This document shows positions 49,201-55,402 of a stretch of DNA of 64,000 bases, piece by piece. The position numbers and the translations under genes were made by a program. The notes beneath the pieces are model-generated. The model ran no database searches. It was not told the DNA's origin and saw only the letters and a program-made list of their open reading frames with translations. The DNA is from Pomphorhynchus laevis. Lineage: Eukaryota > Acanthocephala > Palaeacanthocephala > Echinorhynchida > Pomphorhynchidae. Location of the stretch: assembly GCA_012934845.2 (NCBI GenBank), contig WNNJ02003130.1:32870-96869 (forward strand), read 5' to 3'. How positions within the stretch are numbered: the stretch's first letter is position 1; each line of letters begins with the position of its first letter.

Positions 49201-52200
49201 CTAGTTGAATTTTTACAATTGAGACCGAACTCTTAAAACTTTTAACTCTTAAATTGCAGAGAGAAACACATCTGAGCTCATCAAAAAGCTCATCAAAATT
49301 TAATTTCTCTTGAAAATTTTAGATACCTAAAATTTATGTTATGGGACTAACATAGTGACGACGATAAAACCGAATTGATCGGTATTGGATTGTTGATCGA
49401 TATTGATATTTGTATATTAATTATTTCAGGGATCCTGCCTTTAATCTTCAATATAATTTTGTTTATTGTAATCGTATAATTTTAAGATTAAATTTTTTAA
49501 TTTAATTTTTATATATTTTTCATTAACTTGCTGCGATTTCAAATATTTTTAAATATTTTTAACAAAATATATAAGAAGTCTTGTAATATTGAAAACAATA
49601 TTTAGTCTATATAATGATTTTACACAATATTGCTAAATATATAATATAATTAATATTATATATTTAATATATTGGGATATCTAATCGGACATGATCAAAT
49701 CCGGCTGGATCCTGAACGAGTACGACCGCTGCTTAACAGCCGTGTACCTGCAAATAGAAAAGAGCTCGATTGTTTAAAAGGAATGTTTACGTATTACTCT
49801 CAATGGATCCCTCATTTTTTCGGTCATATTCGTCCATTAAGTGACTGTAATATATTCCCGTTGCCACCACCTGCTGTCGCAGCATTCAGTAACTTGAAAT
49901 ATATCCTTGCATCCTCTGCTAAACGTGCAATTTCGCCAGATATACCCTTCGTCGTTGAAAGTGATGCCTCACAATTCGCTGTGTCTGCTATTCTAACCCA
50001 ACTCGGTCGTCCAGCCGCTTTCTTTTTACGTGTTATATCCAAAAGTGAAAAGCGCCTGTCATCAGTTGAGTTAGAAGCTCTTGCTATAATTTTTTTAATA
50101 TGAAGAATTATTATACACACAATATAAGGTTACCCGCAAATGGGTCCGAAATGTTGAATTAAAAATTAATTTTTTAGAACTAATTTAAACTTATTAAATA
50201 TTGATCTGCGCGTTCCCTCTCGAACTTTTCGGGGCACGGAGGCACGCGGATGAAGCACGGGCCACTTCAAACGACAACCTGCTTTTAAGGTTTGATATTA
50301 TGTCGGCGTAGCTAGTGAGGCTCAGTCTTGATTTTGCAGTAGCGATTGATTTTATTAAAGATCGAGCGCGATCTCCTAGTCCACCTGACGATGCTAAGAT
50401 AAAAGGTACAAACGAACCTTTTTCGACTCTTATCACTCTTTCTTCGTATTTAGAAATCTTCCTGTTCTCGTTGTACTCGAACGTACAACGAGAACATATA
50501 ATATTTAATAATTATAATATATAATATTTAATATTCAACGAGAACGTATAATATTTAATATTATATTTAATATTAAATATAATATATTTAATATTACATT
50601 TTTTATAATATCAATTATTTTATAATATTACATTAATATATTACTATATTATATATAATAATATACTATATTATATATATTTATATTCACGAGTAGAAGG
50701 TGGTGTATGTGCACCTATTCGTATTAAGAGCTGTCTAATATGGTCTTAAACATCATACGGTTCTGTAGAGGGGTTGAATATTTAGCTTTCAAAGTCCATA
50801 AATCAAGAGGCAATAGATATAGTGCTCTTTATATTATAATTATCTACTGTCCACCTTCAGTAAGCAAGCACAAGTTTGAAAGTTCATAGGCAATCGAACA
50901 TATTGTATCTTATTATCTCACCCATCAATATTTATTAATATGTTGTGATTTTAAAAATGTTTCTTTTAAATAGAAGGCCGCGAACTATGATTAGTACAAA
51001 TCGTTAATTTTCCAACCCGAGATAAAGCTTTTATCGATAAGTTTTTACTAATTCAATGAAATTTATGGAATACATTAAAGAGGCAGACTCTATCAAAACA
51101 TATTGTTTATGATAGAAGAGCCGACACAATGATAGTAATGAAAAAATATATACAAAAAGCATTACTCAAACTATTGTATCCGTCTGCCAAATAATGACTA
51201 TAACATATGTAAAATAACTTCAAAAAATCTTGTCTGGATAACTCCTTTAATAAGATTAATTCAAGTACAGGAAGATAAAGCCTTTAGGAAAAGGGATTTA
51301 TCATAATATAAGCTTTTGTCAAGTAAGTTATCTGCAAAAGTCAAAACTGCTAAGGAAGAATTCCTTTAACGAAATATGGATACAGGGTTGTCAAATAAAT
51401 TTCGGAAAGGCATTGCCAACATGTTTCCAAAACCGAAGGATTCTCAACTCGCATCATTAGATAGCACCTATCTGGTTCACGAATTGAATAATATTAACCA
51501 ATGCATATGTTCTATCGGACAAAACCATATGACTATTAATAACAACAGATATAATTTTGATAAGGGTTCACTTTGTTTAGGCGATTTCAGGGTTAGTGAA
51601 TTGTAAGTACTGAAAAATCTTACTAATTTATCAAAAGCTGCAGGGCCTGATCCGCCAACCAGGATTCTAATTGAAATAACCAATATTATTGCCGGACCAT
51701 TAGTCGCTGATGGACATGTACCAAGTCTCCTAAAATGCATAAATGTTATTTTTGTACCTAAAAATAATAAACCAATATCTAGCTCTAAGTCTAATTCCTT
51801 CTTTTGAACAAGCATTTTTACGTCGTGTTAGAACTACTCTGTCTAGCTCTGCAATCAATTTGCTTACAGAGCTAATACTCGCTGCACTGCTGCCTTTGTG
51901 ACCATTTATGAAAATGTATAATACGGATTAAACTCTATACATTTACCGATTGTACAATGTACACATGCAGATCTATCTAAAGCTTTTGAATCTGTCAATC
52001 ATTCCATATTTTAAGTAACCTTAGAATTACCAATATCGGAAAATGGCAATTGCGTTTTGTCTACCAGTAAATTAGGAACCAGTTTCAATGTATAAAACAT
52101 TCTAACTCATACTCTTATGTAGACTGAACGCCGGAGTTTTTCTCGCCATTCTTATTTGCCATTTTTAAAAAGACTTTGCAGTCACCAAGGTTTACTAAAT

Positions 52201-52627
52201 ATGCATATTACATTTCCATCTTGAATGTAGAAAGCAATATTAGACACTCGAATGATTCTATGGAAGCGGAAGTAAATAATCTTCTAGATTAGTGTTCAAC
52301 GGACCACTTGATGCTTAATCTAAGCATCAAGTGTCTAATATTGTCTATATTGTCTATATTTTTTACATTTTTTATAATATAGTTTTTTATAATATTTTTT
52401 ATAAAATTACATTTTTTTATTTAATAAAATTATAAAATTACATTTTTAATATTTTATTAAATTATCTCAAGATTATTAAATGAATTTTATATTTCAGTGA
52501 TGCTGCTTTTAATGAAATTCAACTTCAACCAGACCCCGACACTTCAAATCAATTCAGTGAGATACAAGTTCGGCAATATTTCGGAGATAGCGAAAGTACA
52601 GAATCATCACACAGGACAGGAAGTTGA
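22057..52627 (+). CDS. BDP1: BDP1 (TFIIIB subunit B''), split gene, 12-exon model
   Basis: BDP1 joins TBP and BRF1 in TFIIIB, the nuclear factor that recruits RNA polymerase III to tRNA and 5S genes. Model: 22057-22209, 30085-30252, 31219-31350, 31440-31522, 31601-31728, 35429-35578, 35626-35675, 48588-48630, 48682-48811, 48858-48900, 48946-49112, 52498-52627. Exon phases agree throughout; the sum is 1,377 nt (458 aa plus stop). The BDP1-specific run (basic N-terminus, 'MTIRDFVYF', 'IADDGTIKIDEK', 'KRWNKSE', SANT) leaves little doubt up to 35675. That the last five exons belong to the same gene rests on phase and position only. An exon for the helical arm after SANT may be missing from the 12.9-kb intron. 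The protein is much shorter than the vertebrate one. Confidence 0.75.
22988..23050 (+). CDS. Possible alternative exon in BDP1 intron 1
   Basis: AATTCAG precedes a 21-codon open stretch ('AINHEIAENIYLRLAIIRRY...'), followed by GTAATA. Both ends are phase 0, so it could be included between exons 1 and 2 without a frame change. If not spliced out, the frame runs on to TGA at 23104. No known BDP1 domain is recognised. It may be chance or part of an element. Confidence 0.25.
23815..24045 (-). mobile_element. SINE or RTE-like 3' tail remnant
   Basis: The minus strand reads GGTGTCAGGAAGGGTATCAA followed by CCGTAAAA, and further on a GC-richer block TTAGCTGGGGCATACCCCAG. The first string resembles the 'GTCAGGAAGGGCATCC..CGTAAAA' tail common at the ends of metazoan RTE/SINE repeats. 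Identified by memory of that motif only. Confidence 0.4.
24363..24960 (-). pseudogene. Cys-rich (CXC-like) retroelement protein fragment
   Basis: A 190-aa frame (24935-24363). Near its N-terminus is 'CCSCRNCACVKADKRCTHC', a compact CXC-type zinc cluster. The later part ('DYTKLYFPRLLLDDFQLRKP', 'CGWCVASSIDELRREI') is also found, decayed, at 28612-28770. The same cluster type opens LINE-D ORF1 (34410-34310) and recurs at 48160-48060, so it is most likely the N-terminal module of a LINE protein. It lies antisense in BDP1 intron 1. Function inferred: nucleic acid binding. Confidence 0.5.
25335..28195 (-). mobile_element. LINE-A copy A3, antisense in BDP1 intron 1
   Basis: A long but badly decayed LINE-A. 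On the minus strand: ORF1 zinc fingers at about 28130-28030 ('CGVCGPQNSGHGSDACK'), ORF1 tail with a Lys/Ser region (27857-27597), endonuclease traces (27104-26787, 'NKPPSSTFYCTKTNSLLGIL'), RT pieces (26742-25772, e.g. 'KDLRPIS', 'SHQLNMDVVLSFSAAFDR'), and the 3' end at about 25335. Every domain is frame-broken. Its antisense position in an intron probably makes it harmless to BDP1 splicing (inference). Confidence 0.8.
28612..28770 (-). repeat. Second copy of part of the 24.4-kb Cys-rich element
   Basis: About 155 bp matches 24566-24726 (CCTCGGGAAGTACAACTTAG at both sites). It lies 0.4 kb beyond LINE-A copy A3. Confidence 0.7.
28780..30084. other. AT-rich intronic DNA
   Basis: No recognised feature except a short tandem pair at 29631-29713 (ATCATATAAGTTGCARGATT twice). 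Confidence 0.5.
30085..30252 (+). CDS. BDP1: BDP1 exon 2
   Basis: 56 codons between TTTTGTAG and GTTTGT, phase 0 at both ends. The second half ('VERYKSDWCLRNYIKSKC', 'YRRNEKIK') is a charged helical stretch in the position where vertebrate BDP1 has 'DRYRIYKAQKLREMLKEEL'. Weak by itself; accepted because it leads in phase into exon 3. Confidence 0.65.
31219..31350 (+). CDS. BDP1: BDP1 exon 3 (MTxRDxxYY block)
   Basis: 44 codons after TTCAG, ending at GAG|GTGCAA. It contains 'DLSQMTIRDFVYFNHP', the counterpart of the BDP1 signature 'SKMTMRDFIYYLPDNNP', preceded by a basic stretch ('NQRRAKRKQYNQKFK'). This block precedes the TBP/BRF1-binding SANT region in all BDP1 proteins. The reading continues to a stop at 31384 if not spliced. 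Confidence 0.85.
31440..31522 (+). CDS. BDP1: BDP1 exon 4 (acceptor uncertain)
   Basis: The in-frame block 'ALAPKLRIADDGTIKIDEK' matches BDP1 'LVPRVKVAEDGSIILDEES'. The donor AG|GTAATT is clear. The acceptor chosen (CGAG at 31439) is the one that keeps phase with exon 3 but lacks a pyrimidine tract, so the left edge may be off by up to about 30 bp. Confidence 0.75.
31601..31728 (+). CDS. BDP1: BDP1 exon 5
   Basis: Follows TTTCTCCTAG. 'LVVEHQKSHFNEIVEEHG' and 'YRKYTYTKRWNKS' match the BDP1 segment 'LTVEVLRTKGPCVVEEND...FRKNYYSKPWSNK' directly before SANT. The donor TCTG|GTAAGT is strong, phase 1. The next exon is 3.7 kb away because LINE-D and its minisatellite fill the intron, so the conserved Trp of 'KRWNKSE' is separated from the rest of the SANT domain. 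Confidence 0.88.
31915..34640 (-). mobile_element. LINE-D, antisense in BDP1 intron 5
   Basis: On the minus strand: ORF1 opening with a Cys cluster 'CCPCNGENAVCKACRCVKAG' (about 34400) and later 'NFIVKGLDNS' and 'KTRRILH' (about 34060-33970), the layout of a LINE ORF1. The endonuclease follows ('LRLFLYNIEGLRTLLNE' about 33480; 'TIIAGDFNARYGAS' about 33100), then RT ('GNMKNKKEAGPDGLCIEHI' about 32260; 'MNSYREIALLNHSYKVLTRI' about 32060). The element stops at about 31915 in early RT, so its 3' half is missing. Many frame breaks. It has APE-endonuclease but no YADD block. Its 5' end runs into the 17-bp minisatellite. Confidence 0.75.
33785..33930. repeat. Cluster of nested fold-backs
   Basis: ACGTCATCTTAT GA ATAAGATGACGT (33787-33812), then overlapping inverted pairs built on AGCTGGTAGCT and AGCTCATTAGCT (33846-33879), and GAGCTGGT..ACCAGCTC (33875-33898). 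Lies in LINE-D. Confidence 0.85.
34515..35265. repeat. 17-bp minisatellite at LINE-D 5' end
   Basis: About 44 tandem copies of GGTTGTCGTGGTTCGTA with variants. The minus-strand unit contains ACGACAACC, also present in the LINE-B 13-bp unit. It is open in the reverse frame, giving a Thr/Tyr/Asn-rich 174-codon reading. Part of this reading joins the LINE-D ORF1 frame at 34625, but it is probably untranslated. Confidence 0.9.
35429..35578 (+). CDS. BDP1: BDP1 exon 6 (SANT/Myb domain)
   Basis: After TACTTTAG. With the last base of exon 5 it restores 'NKSETARFYKALEIFGTDFG', then 'MISRLFPGRTRHEIKRKF' and 'NKEDRSNTSLID'. This matches the BDP1 SANT core ('NKETDMFFLAISMVGTDFSM', 'IGQLFPHRARIEIKNKF') at most positions, including the GTDF turn, LFP and EIK-KF helix. 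The donor is ATCT|GTTAGT, phase 1. This is the strongest single piece of evidence for the gene. Confidence 0.92.
35626..35675 (+). CDS. BDP1: BDP1 exon 7
   Basis: After ATAATTTCAG. 'FNTSRSIDLSCFLTDYD' follows the SANT exon in phase and sits where BDP1 has its '..PFDFDFF..' segment. The donor is GAT|GTGAGC, phase 0. The intron before it is only 47 bp; the intron after it is about 12.9 kb. If the donor is skipped the frame ends within about 20 codons. Confidence 0.75.
35697..35781. repeat. About 20-bp tandem repeat (CATATATCAAAACATATGT)
   Basis: Three to four copies directly after BDP1 exon 7, ending at the fold-back at 35781. Confidence 0.8.
35781..35817. repeat. Fold-back at the LINE-A A4 truncation point
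   Basis: GACCGCATTTCCATTC, 5-nt loop, then its perfect reverse complement (35802-35817). The right arm continues into LINE-A (compare about 54500-54525). Confidence 0.95.
37323..38328 (-). pseudogene. LINE-A (A4) ORF1 with zinc knuckles
   Basis: Two antisense frames, 38328-37879 (149 aa) and 37865-37323 (180 aa), form the ORF1. The first holds the conserved 'VNLVIIKLIQPLERK' and 'ALIKINNIPHFLSEDDL' blocks. The second holds two or three Cys/His knuckles (CX2CX4HX4C at about 37840, CX2CX9C at about 37790, CX2C...C at about 37740) and an Arg/Lys tail. Family role: RNA-binding component of the LINE RNP. A frame break separates the halves. Confidence 0.75.
38464..38511 (-). repeat. Left part of a Gypsy-2 LTR, split by LINE-A copy A5
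   Basis: GTACAATCAATAGCATGAAC... matches 44953-45000. The other part resumes at 42409 after the LINE-A insertion; AAAGTTAAACC is present on both sides of it. Confidence 0.7.
38585..39780 (+). pseudogene. LINE-A (A5) ORF1, one frameshift
   Basis: Frame 1 (38585-39376) begins 'MERNSGISNVTSNFQAKENK', carries the core 'VNLVIIRLLQPFERKNLFNI' and 'ATLKINNFPPFATEDDI', then 'CNGCHLWGHWSSNC' (CX2CX4HX4C knuckle, about 39196) and 'CGVCSSSEVHEGKC'. The frame then slips near 39300 to the one at 39289-39780, which completes a third cluster 'CSNCGGQHPAWSRRC' and a Lys/Ser-rich tail. Length with both frames is about 395 codons. Function by family: binds element RNA and accompanies it to the target. The frameshift may be real decay or a one-base assembly error. 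Confidence 0.8.
39815..42163 (+). pseudogene. LINE-A (A5) ORF2: APE endonuclease plus reverse transcriptase, one stop
   Basis: One frame of about 780 codons with a single TAG (40721-40723). Endonuclease: 'LQWNSGGAS' (about 39850), 'VIVLQETRS' (about 39913), 'IANIYIRPGEI' (about 40150), 'MLLGDFNDRTGRW' (about 40230). Linker: 'NPSQSSFWKIFKKEKF' (about 40790). RT: 'DLRPISIQNSLISIYEKALA' (about 41200), 'AVAVFLDFSAAFDRISI' (about 41395), 'GVPQGSPLSPILFLAAS' (about 41575), 'VVYADDTTALF' (about 41670), 'VKYLGFTV' (about 41915). All catalytic boxes are present, so apart from the stop this is the most complete retroelement polymerase in the window. The stop lies in the linker between the two enzymes. 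Confidence 0.88.
42409..45100 (-). mobile_element. Gypsy-type LTR fossil (Gypsy-2), antisense
   Basis: Reading on the minus strand: LTR (45100-44953), gag-like region (about 44895-44480), zinc knuckles (about 44330-44150), an RNase H-like stretch (about 43690-43480), integrase core (43191-43000, 'LADNDSSFRYGEMIDLYSQW', 'ERNGIIERHHRTI'), and the other LTR (42503-42409, continuing beyond LINE-A at 38511-38464). The LTR similarity seen is about 147 bp and clearly diverged, so this is older than Gypsy-1. RT was not recognised. Many breaks; dead. Confidence 0.7.
44953..45100 (-). repeat. Gypsy-2 LTR, uninterrupted copy
   Basis: Matches 38464-38511 joined to 42409-42503 and therefore shows the pre-insertion site of LINE-A copy A5. 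The small plus-strand frame over it (44967-45242) is not supported as a gene. Confidence 0.65.
45440..46140 (-). mobile_element. LINE-E, RT palm/thumb fragment
   Basis: The minus-strand readings 'AFDLVDRGILLRTRINKAN' (about 45880), 'VMQGNPRSSLIFSIFLTDLP' (about 45720) and 'LSVSINKSKVIKFRRG' (about 45540) are RT palm and post-palm motifs of a LINE, in broken frames. It could be the missing 3' half of LINE-D's family; not decidable by eye. Confidence 0.6.
46141..47970. other. No firmly recognised gene
   Basis: Holds a 107-codon plus frame (46803-47126) and a 78-codon minus frame (47439-47203) with no family I recognise, and a fold-back at 47417-47447. Probably decayed element DNA inside the long BDP1 intron. 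Confidence 0.4.
47975..48199 (-). pseudogene. Cys-rich (CXC-like) fragment
   Basis: A 74-aa frame with 'TKCFPCYGPNVKCRGCKYV', similar in spacing to the clusters at 34400 and 24850. A stray N-terminal module of a LINE protein; no further domain follows. Confidence 0.45.
48588..48630 (+). CDS. Probable BDP1 exon 8
   Basis: After TTTACACAG. Reads 'DSPGSKKSKRRSRK' and splits a Gly codon at G|GTATAC. Phase 0 at its start agrees with exon 7. A Lys/Arg cluster after the SANT region is usual in BDP1. A minus-strand frame over the same DNA (48688-48443) is taken as a shadow. Confidence 0.5.
48682..48811 (+). CDS. Probable BDP1 exon 9
   Basis: After ATGATCAG, 51 bp from exon 8. Encodes 'SKSILPGSDDEDVTIEV', then 'NSNYGGVRLSSLGSSSRKLR', acidic then Ser/Arg-rich. 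The donor is AG|GTAAGC. The phase chain with neighbours is exact. No domain is recognised. Confidence 0.55.
48858..48900 (+). CDS. Probable BDP1 exon 10
   Basis: 43 nt after TTGACAG, reading 'LLNEVRSNTSSSEQ'; donor CAG|GTTTGG. Flanked by introns of 46 and 45 bp, near the minimum seen in nematodes. Confidence 0.55.
48946..49112 (+). CDS. Probable BDP1 exon 11
   Basis: After TTTTTAG. 'EAVLESITRLLEGSRRNGQG', then a Ser/Asn-rich part and 'MRSEIAIHVLT'; donor AG|GTATTA, phase 2. It may be joined to either of two last exons (49430 or 52498). Confidence 0.55.
49430..49505 (+). CDS. Alternative last exon, variant 1
   Basis: After TTATTTCAG, in phase with exon 11: 'DPAFNLQYNFVYCNRIILRL', ending in TAA at 49505. 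Its first residues (D-x-A-F-N) match those of the exon at 52498, so it may be a duplicated exon, an alternative 3' end, or a decayed copy. Confidence 0.4.
49672..50103 (+). mobile_element. Short Gypsy fossil (Gypsy-3), RT end and RNase H
   Basis: 143-codon open stretch with 'GYLIGHDQIRLDPERVRPLL', 'FTYYSQWIPHF' and 'PFVVESDASQFAVSAIL', the end of RT and start of RNase H of a Gypsy element. No LTR was seen. It lies in the intron before the last BDP1 exon and is a small remnant. Confidence 0.75.
50190..50440 (-). mobile_element. C-terminal fragment of an RLE-type LINE
   Basis: The 80-aa minus frame 'VEKGSFVPFILASSGGLG' followed by 'SRLSFEVARASSACLRAPKS' resembles the block after the restriction-like nuclease in the same element class as 10446-13264 ('VEHGSFTPLV..SGGMG...SFAL.RS...CLRG'). 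It complements what is missing from that copy but is not joined to it. Confidence 0.6.
50441..51375. other. AT-rich DNA, no gene
   Basis: A 14-bp fold-back at 50463-50496, then TATA-rich low-complexity sequence. Nothing else recognised. Confidence 0.5.
51376..52343 (+). mobile_element. LINE-F, RT fragment
   Basis: 'LSKAAGPDPPTRILIEIT' and 'VPSLLKCINVIFVPKNN' (51630-51770) are the start of a LINE RT. Later pieces ('HADLSKAFESVNHSIF' about 51970, 'FFSPFLFAIFKK' about 52140) are frame-broken. It ends in a composite fold-back at 52305-52343. Confidence 0.65.
52498..52627 (+). CDS. Probable BDP1 last exon, variant 2
   Basis: After ATATTTCAG, in phase with exon 11: 'DAAFNEIQLQPDPDTSNQFS', then 'EIQVRQYFGDSESTESSH', TGA at 52627. 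An AATAAA poly(A) signal follows at 52684-52689. The acidic, polar end fits a transcription-factor tail but no domain is recognised. Confidence 0.5.
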
Positions 52628-52683
52628 TAAATATTTTGTATTACGAGCTTAGTATGTGATACTACTTGTAGCTTAAATTTAAT

Positions 52684-52689
52684 AATAAA
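52684..52689 (+). terminator. Poly(A) signal AATAAA of the BDP1 model
   Basis: 57 bp after the stop of the last exon. The motif is common in AT-rich DNA, so support is positional. Confidence 0.35.
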
Positions 52690-53635
52690 TTGTTTTTTTT
52701 TATCATTTCATTTACTGACTATTATTGTCATATATATACTTATAGGATTTATCATATATGTGGACTTATATTACTAAGATACTATATTATATACTATACT
52801 ATATAGTAATATACTATATATTACTTATCATATATTATAAAATACTAAGACGCAGATAAGTGATCTAACATATATAGATCAGTTTCATATATACAGGATA
52901 TTACATCTAACCTCAAAACAATAATTACGTAGGAAACAGTAATTACATAAAAATTAAAATACAGTAATTTGATCTTTACTATTACAAAGTAAAGATCAAA
53001 TTTAAGTAAATTTGATTTAAGTAAAGTAATTTAAGATCAAAGTAAAGCTCTTTTCATTTTAATTGCATTAGGTGTCGTATATGAGATAAAATGTAAAGAA
53101 TGTGGAAAATTAAAGATGAAAGAAATAATTAAAGAAAATTAAAGACAAAATGTAAAGAAACCTCATTTTTTACATTTTGTCCTTCTCCTTAAAATAAAGA
53201 TAATAAATAAACAATAATAAATATAATAATTTAATTAAAATTTATTAATACATAAATAAATTAATAATTAACTATTAATTAATTATTAGTTCAATAATTA
53301 TTAATTCTCTTTTCACGTAAATAAATCATTACAAAATATATTTTCGAAGTGTAAATTTTATTAATCAAGAATCTTATTAATAAGATTCTTGAAATTTTAT
53401 ATTAATAAAATTTTATTAATTAATCCAAGAATAATTTCGTTTTTGCAAATGCCCAAAAATGCCTTAAAATGTTAATAATACAAAAAGCGCAAAAAAGCGC
53501 TATAAAAATGCAAAAAGTGCTATATAAAATACCCAAAAATAGAATAAAAATTTTATTAAATAAAAATTTCTAGAGCTAAATAAAAATAAAATAGAACATA
53601 TATGTTCTATTTATATGTTCTAACTATATATGTCT
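52690..53635. other. AT-rich DNA with hairpins, no gene
   Basis: Contains perfect inverted pairs at 52966-53002 and 53365-53392. No coding feature. Confidence 0.5.
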
Positions 53636-53885
53636 CTACTTTGAAAAATAATTTTGATTTATCAAAATATTTAAAGATTCGAGTAATTCAATTTTATTAA
53701 TAATTTGATTAAAAATATGTCAGCTATAATTGAGCAACTATTATCTCCCATTGGAACACCTTTTATCTATATATAGATTTCCCTACTTTTAAATAATTTT
53801 GATTTATTAAAATATTTAAGGATTCTAATAATTCAATTTTATCCATATATTTATATTTATTTATAAATATAAATAAATATATATT
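53636..53885 (-). mobile_element. Penelope-like fragments, two tandem pieces
   Basis: 53636-53700 and 53700-53880 both match 58134-58310 (the start of the Penelope-like RT frame). They abut the truncated end of LINE-A copy A6. Confidence 0.65.
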
Positions 53886-54938
53886 TATTTATATTTATTT
53901 TTCCCATTCAACGACAGATGCTGGGCCCGTTTCAGAGCCCAACTAGCTCTCTTCAGGACACGTTTGAGTCTATCCAGGTCGACTTTCGCCGACCAGTTCA
54001 CCGAAACGGTGAACCCCAGGTATTTTACTCGACTTGTGAAGACAGGGAGTGGTTCGGAGGCAAATATGGAGGAGAGCGTAGAGAGTGCTAGTCTCTTAAG
54101 TTTTTTCTTAATTGCAGGGGAGCCATGAAATACAACCACCTGCGATTTAGCGGAGTTTAGAATAAGATTGAATATTGGTAAATGGTCTTTTAATCTTAAA
54201 AAGAAACGGCTGATGTCCGAGACTACATCTTTGCACCTGCGTCCAGTGAACAGGGCTGTGGTGTCATCAGCGTACACCACTAGACGTTGTTCACGTTTAA
54301 ATATTTTAAATAGAATAATTGAGGCAGCAAGATATAAGATTGGAGAAAGTGGTGAACCTTGAGGCACACCCGTAATAGGGTAGAACTGACGCGCATCAGG
54401 GTCGTCATCATAAATAAAATCGCTTGGTGTACAGCAGTATCTCCACCCTGTTATTAATTCTCGCAGGCAACCCGAGGGGCCTGAGAGAAGAGATAACAAA
54501 GGGAATGGAGATGCGGTCAAATGCAGCGGAAAAATCAAGGAAAACTGCCACAGCTAGCTGATGACTGTTCTCCTGACAAAACCGATGCACTTCACCAACT
54601 GCTGAATGGACCGAGCGACCTTTGACAAACCCATGGAAACCAGGTGGGATTAAATTTTGCCTAATCAGATGATCGCGGATTCTACGCGCAAGCGCTTTTT
54701 CGTAGATCGATACGAGGGAATTTTGAATCGAAATGGGCCGCAGGTCTTTAGGACAAGAGACCGGAAACTTTTTTGGAATAAAAATTCTCTTGCTAATGTT
54801 GATGCCGGCCACATCGGATGGGGTGGCTAATAGCATTGTGATGGCCACCTCCCTTCTTTGATCGGTTGTCAAAAGCTGACAGACACGAGAAGAGAGTGGA
54901 GCGACGGTTTTGGAGGTGCTTGGAAGAGGCACCTCCAA
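53885..54938 (-). pseudogene. LINE-A (A6) reverse transcriptase, two frames
   Basis: 54938-54408 has 'KDLRPISIQNSLVSIYEKAL', 'FHGFVKGRSVHSAVGEVHRF' and 'AVAVFLDFSAAFDRISIPFV'. After a frame break near 54410, 54538-53885 has 'GVPQGSPLSPILYLAAS' and 'VVYADDTTALFTGRRC', then 'VKYLGFTVSVNWSAK'. All RT boxes are readable. The 3' end of the ORF is missing. Same enzyme as in A5. Confidence 0.85.
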
Positions 54939-55402
54939 AAACCTCCGAGCACCATTTTGTGCTTGTCAAAAGCTGACAGACACGAGAAGAGAGTGGAGCG
55001 ACGGTTTTGGAGGTGCTCGGCTTTGAGAATATCTGTGACAGATAAGTCTCTACTCCTGAAGTCTCCCCAAGGCGGGATTGGTTGCGGAGATTGAGTGGCT
55101 CCATAGTTGTGTAAGGCAAGTGACTCTTCTAAAACTTTATCAAGGCCAATTCTACCGATCCAACCCAAGGCCCCATCCCTCCAACAAGCAAACTTCTCCT
55201 TCTTGAAAATCTTCCAAAAGGAAGACTGAGAAGGGTTAAGACGAGCAATGCTCGCCCTATCCCTACTCAGCTGGAACCAATATCTGGTGCGCCAGTATTC
55301 ATTCGAGAGAGTCTGTCTGGCGGAAGAAGAGAGATTAGGGAGGTTCAGTAGTTTTGCTAGAACCTTGAGTTTCGTCGGAGTGGGATTGAAAATCCGACCT
55401 TT

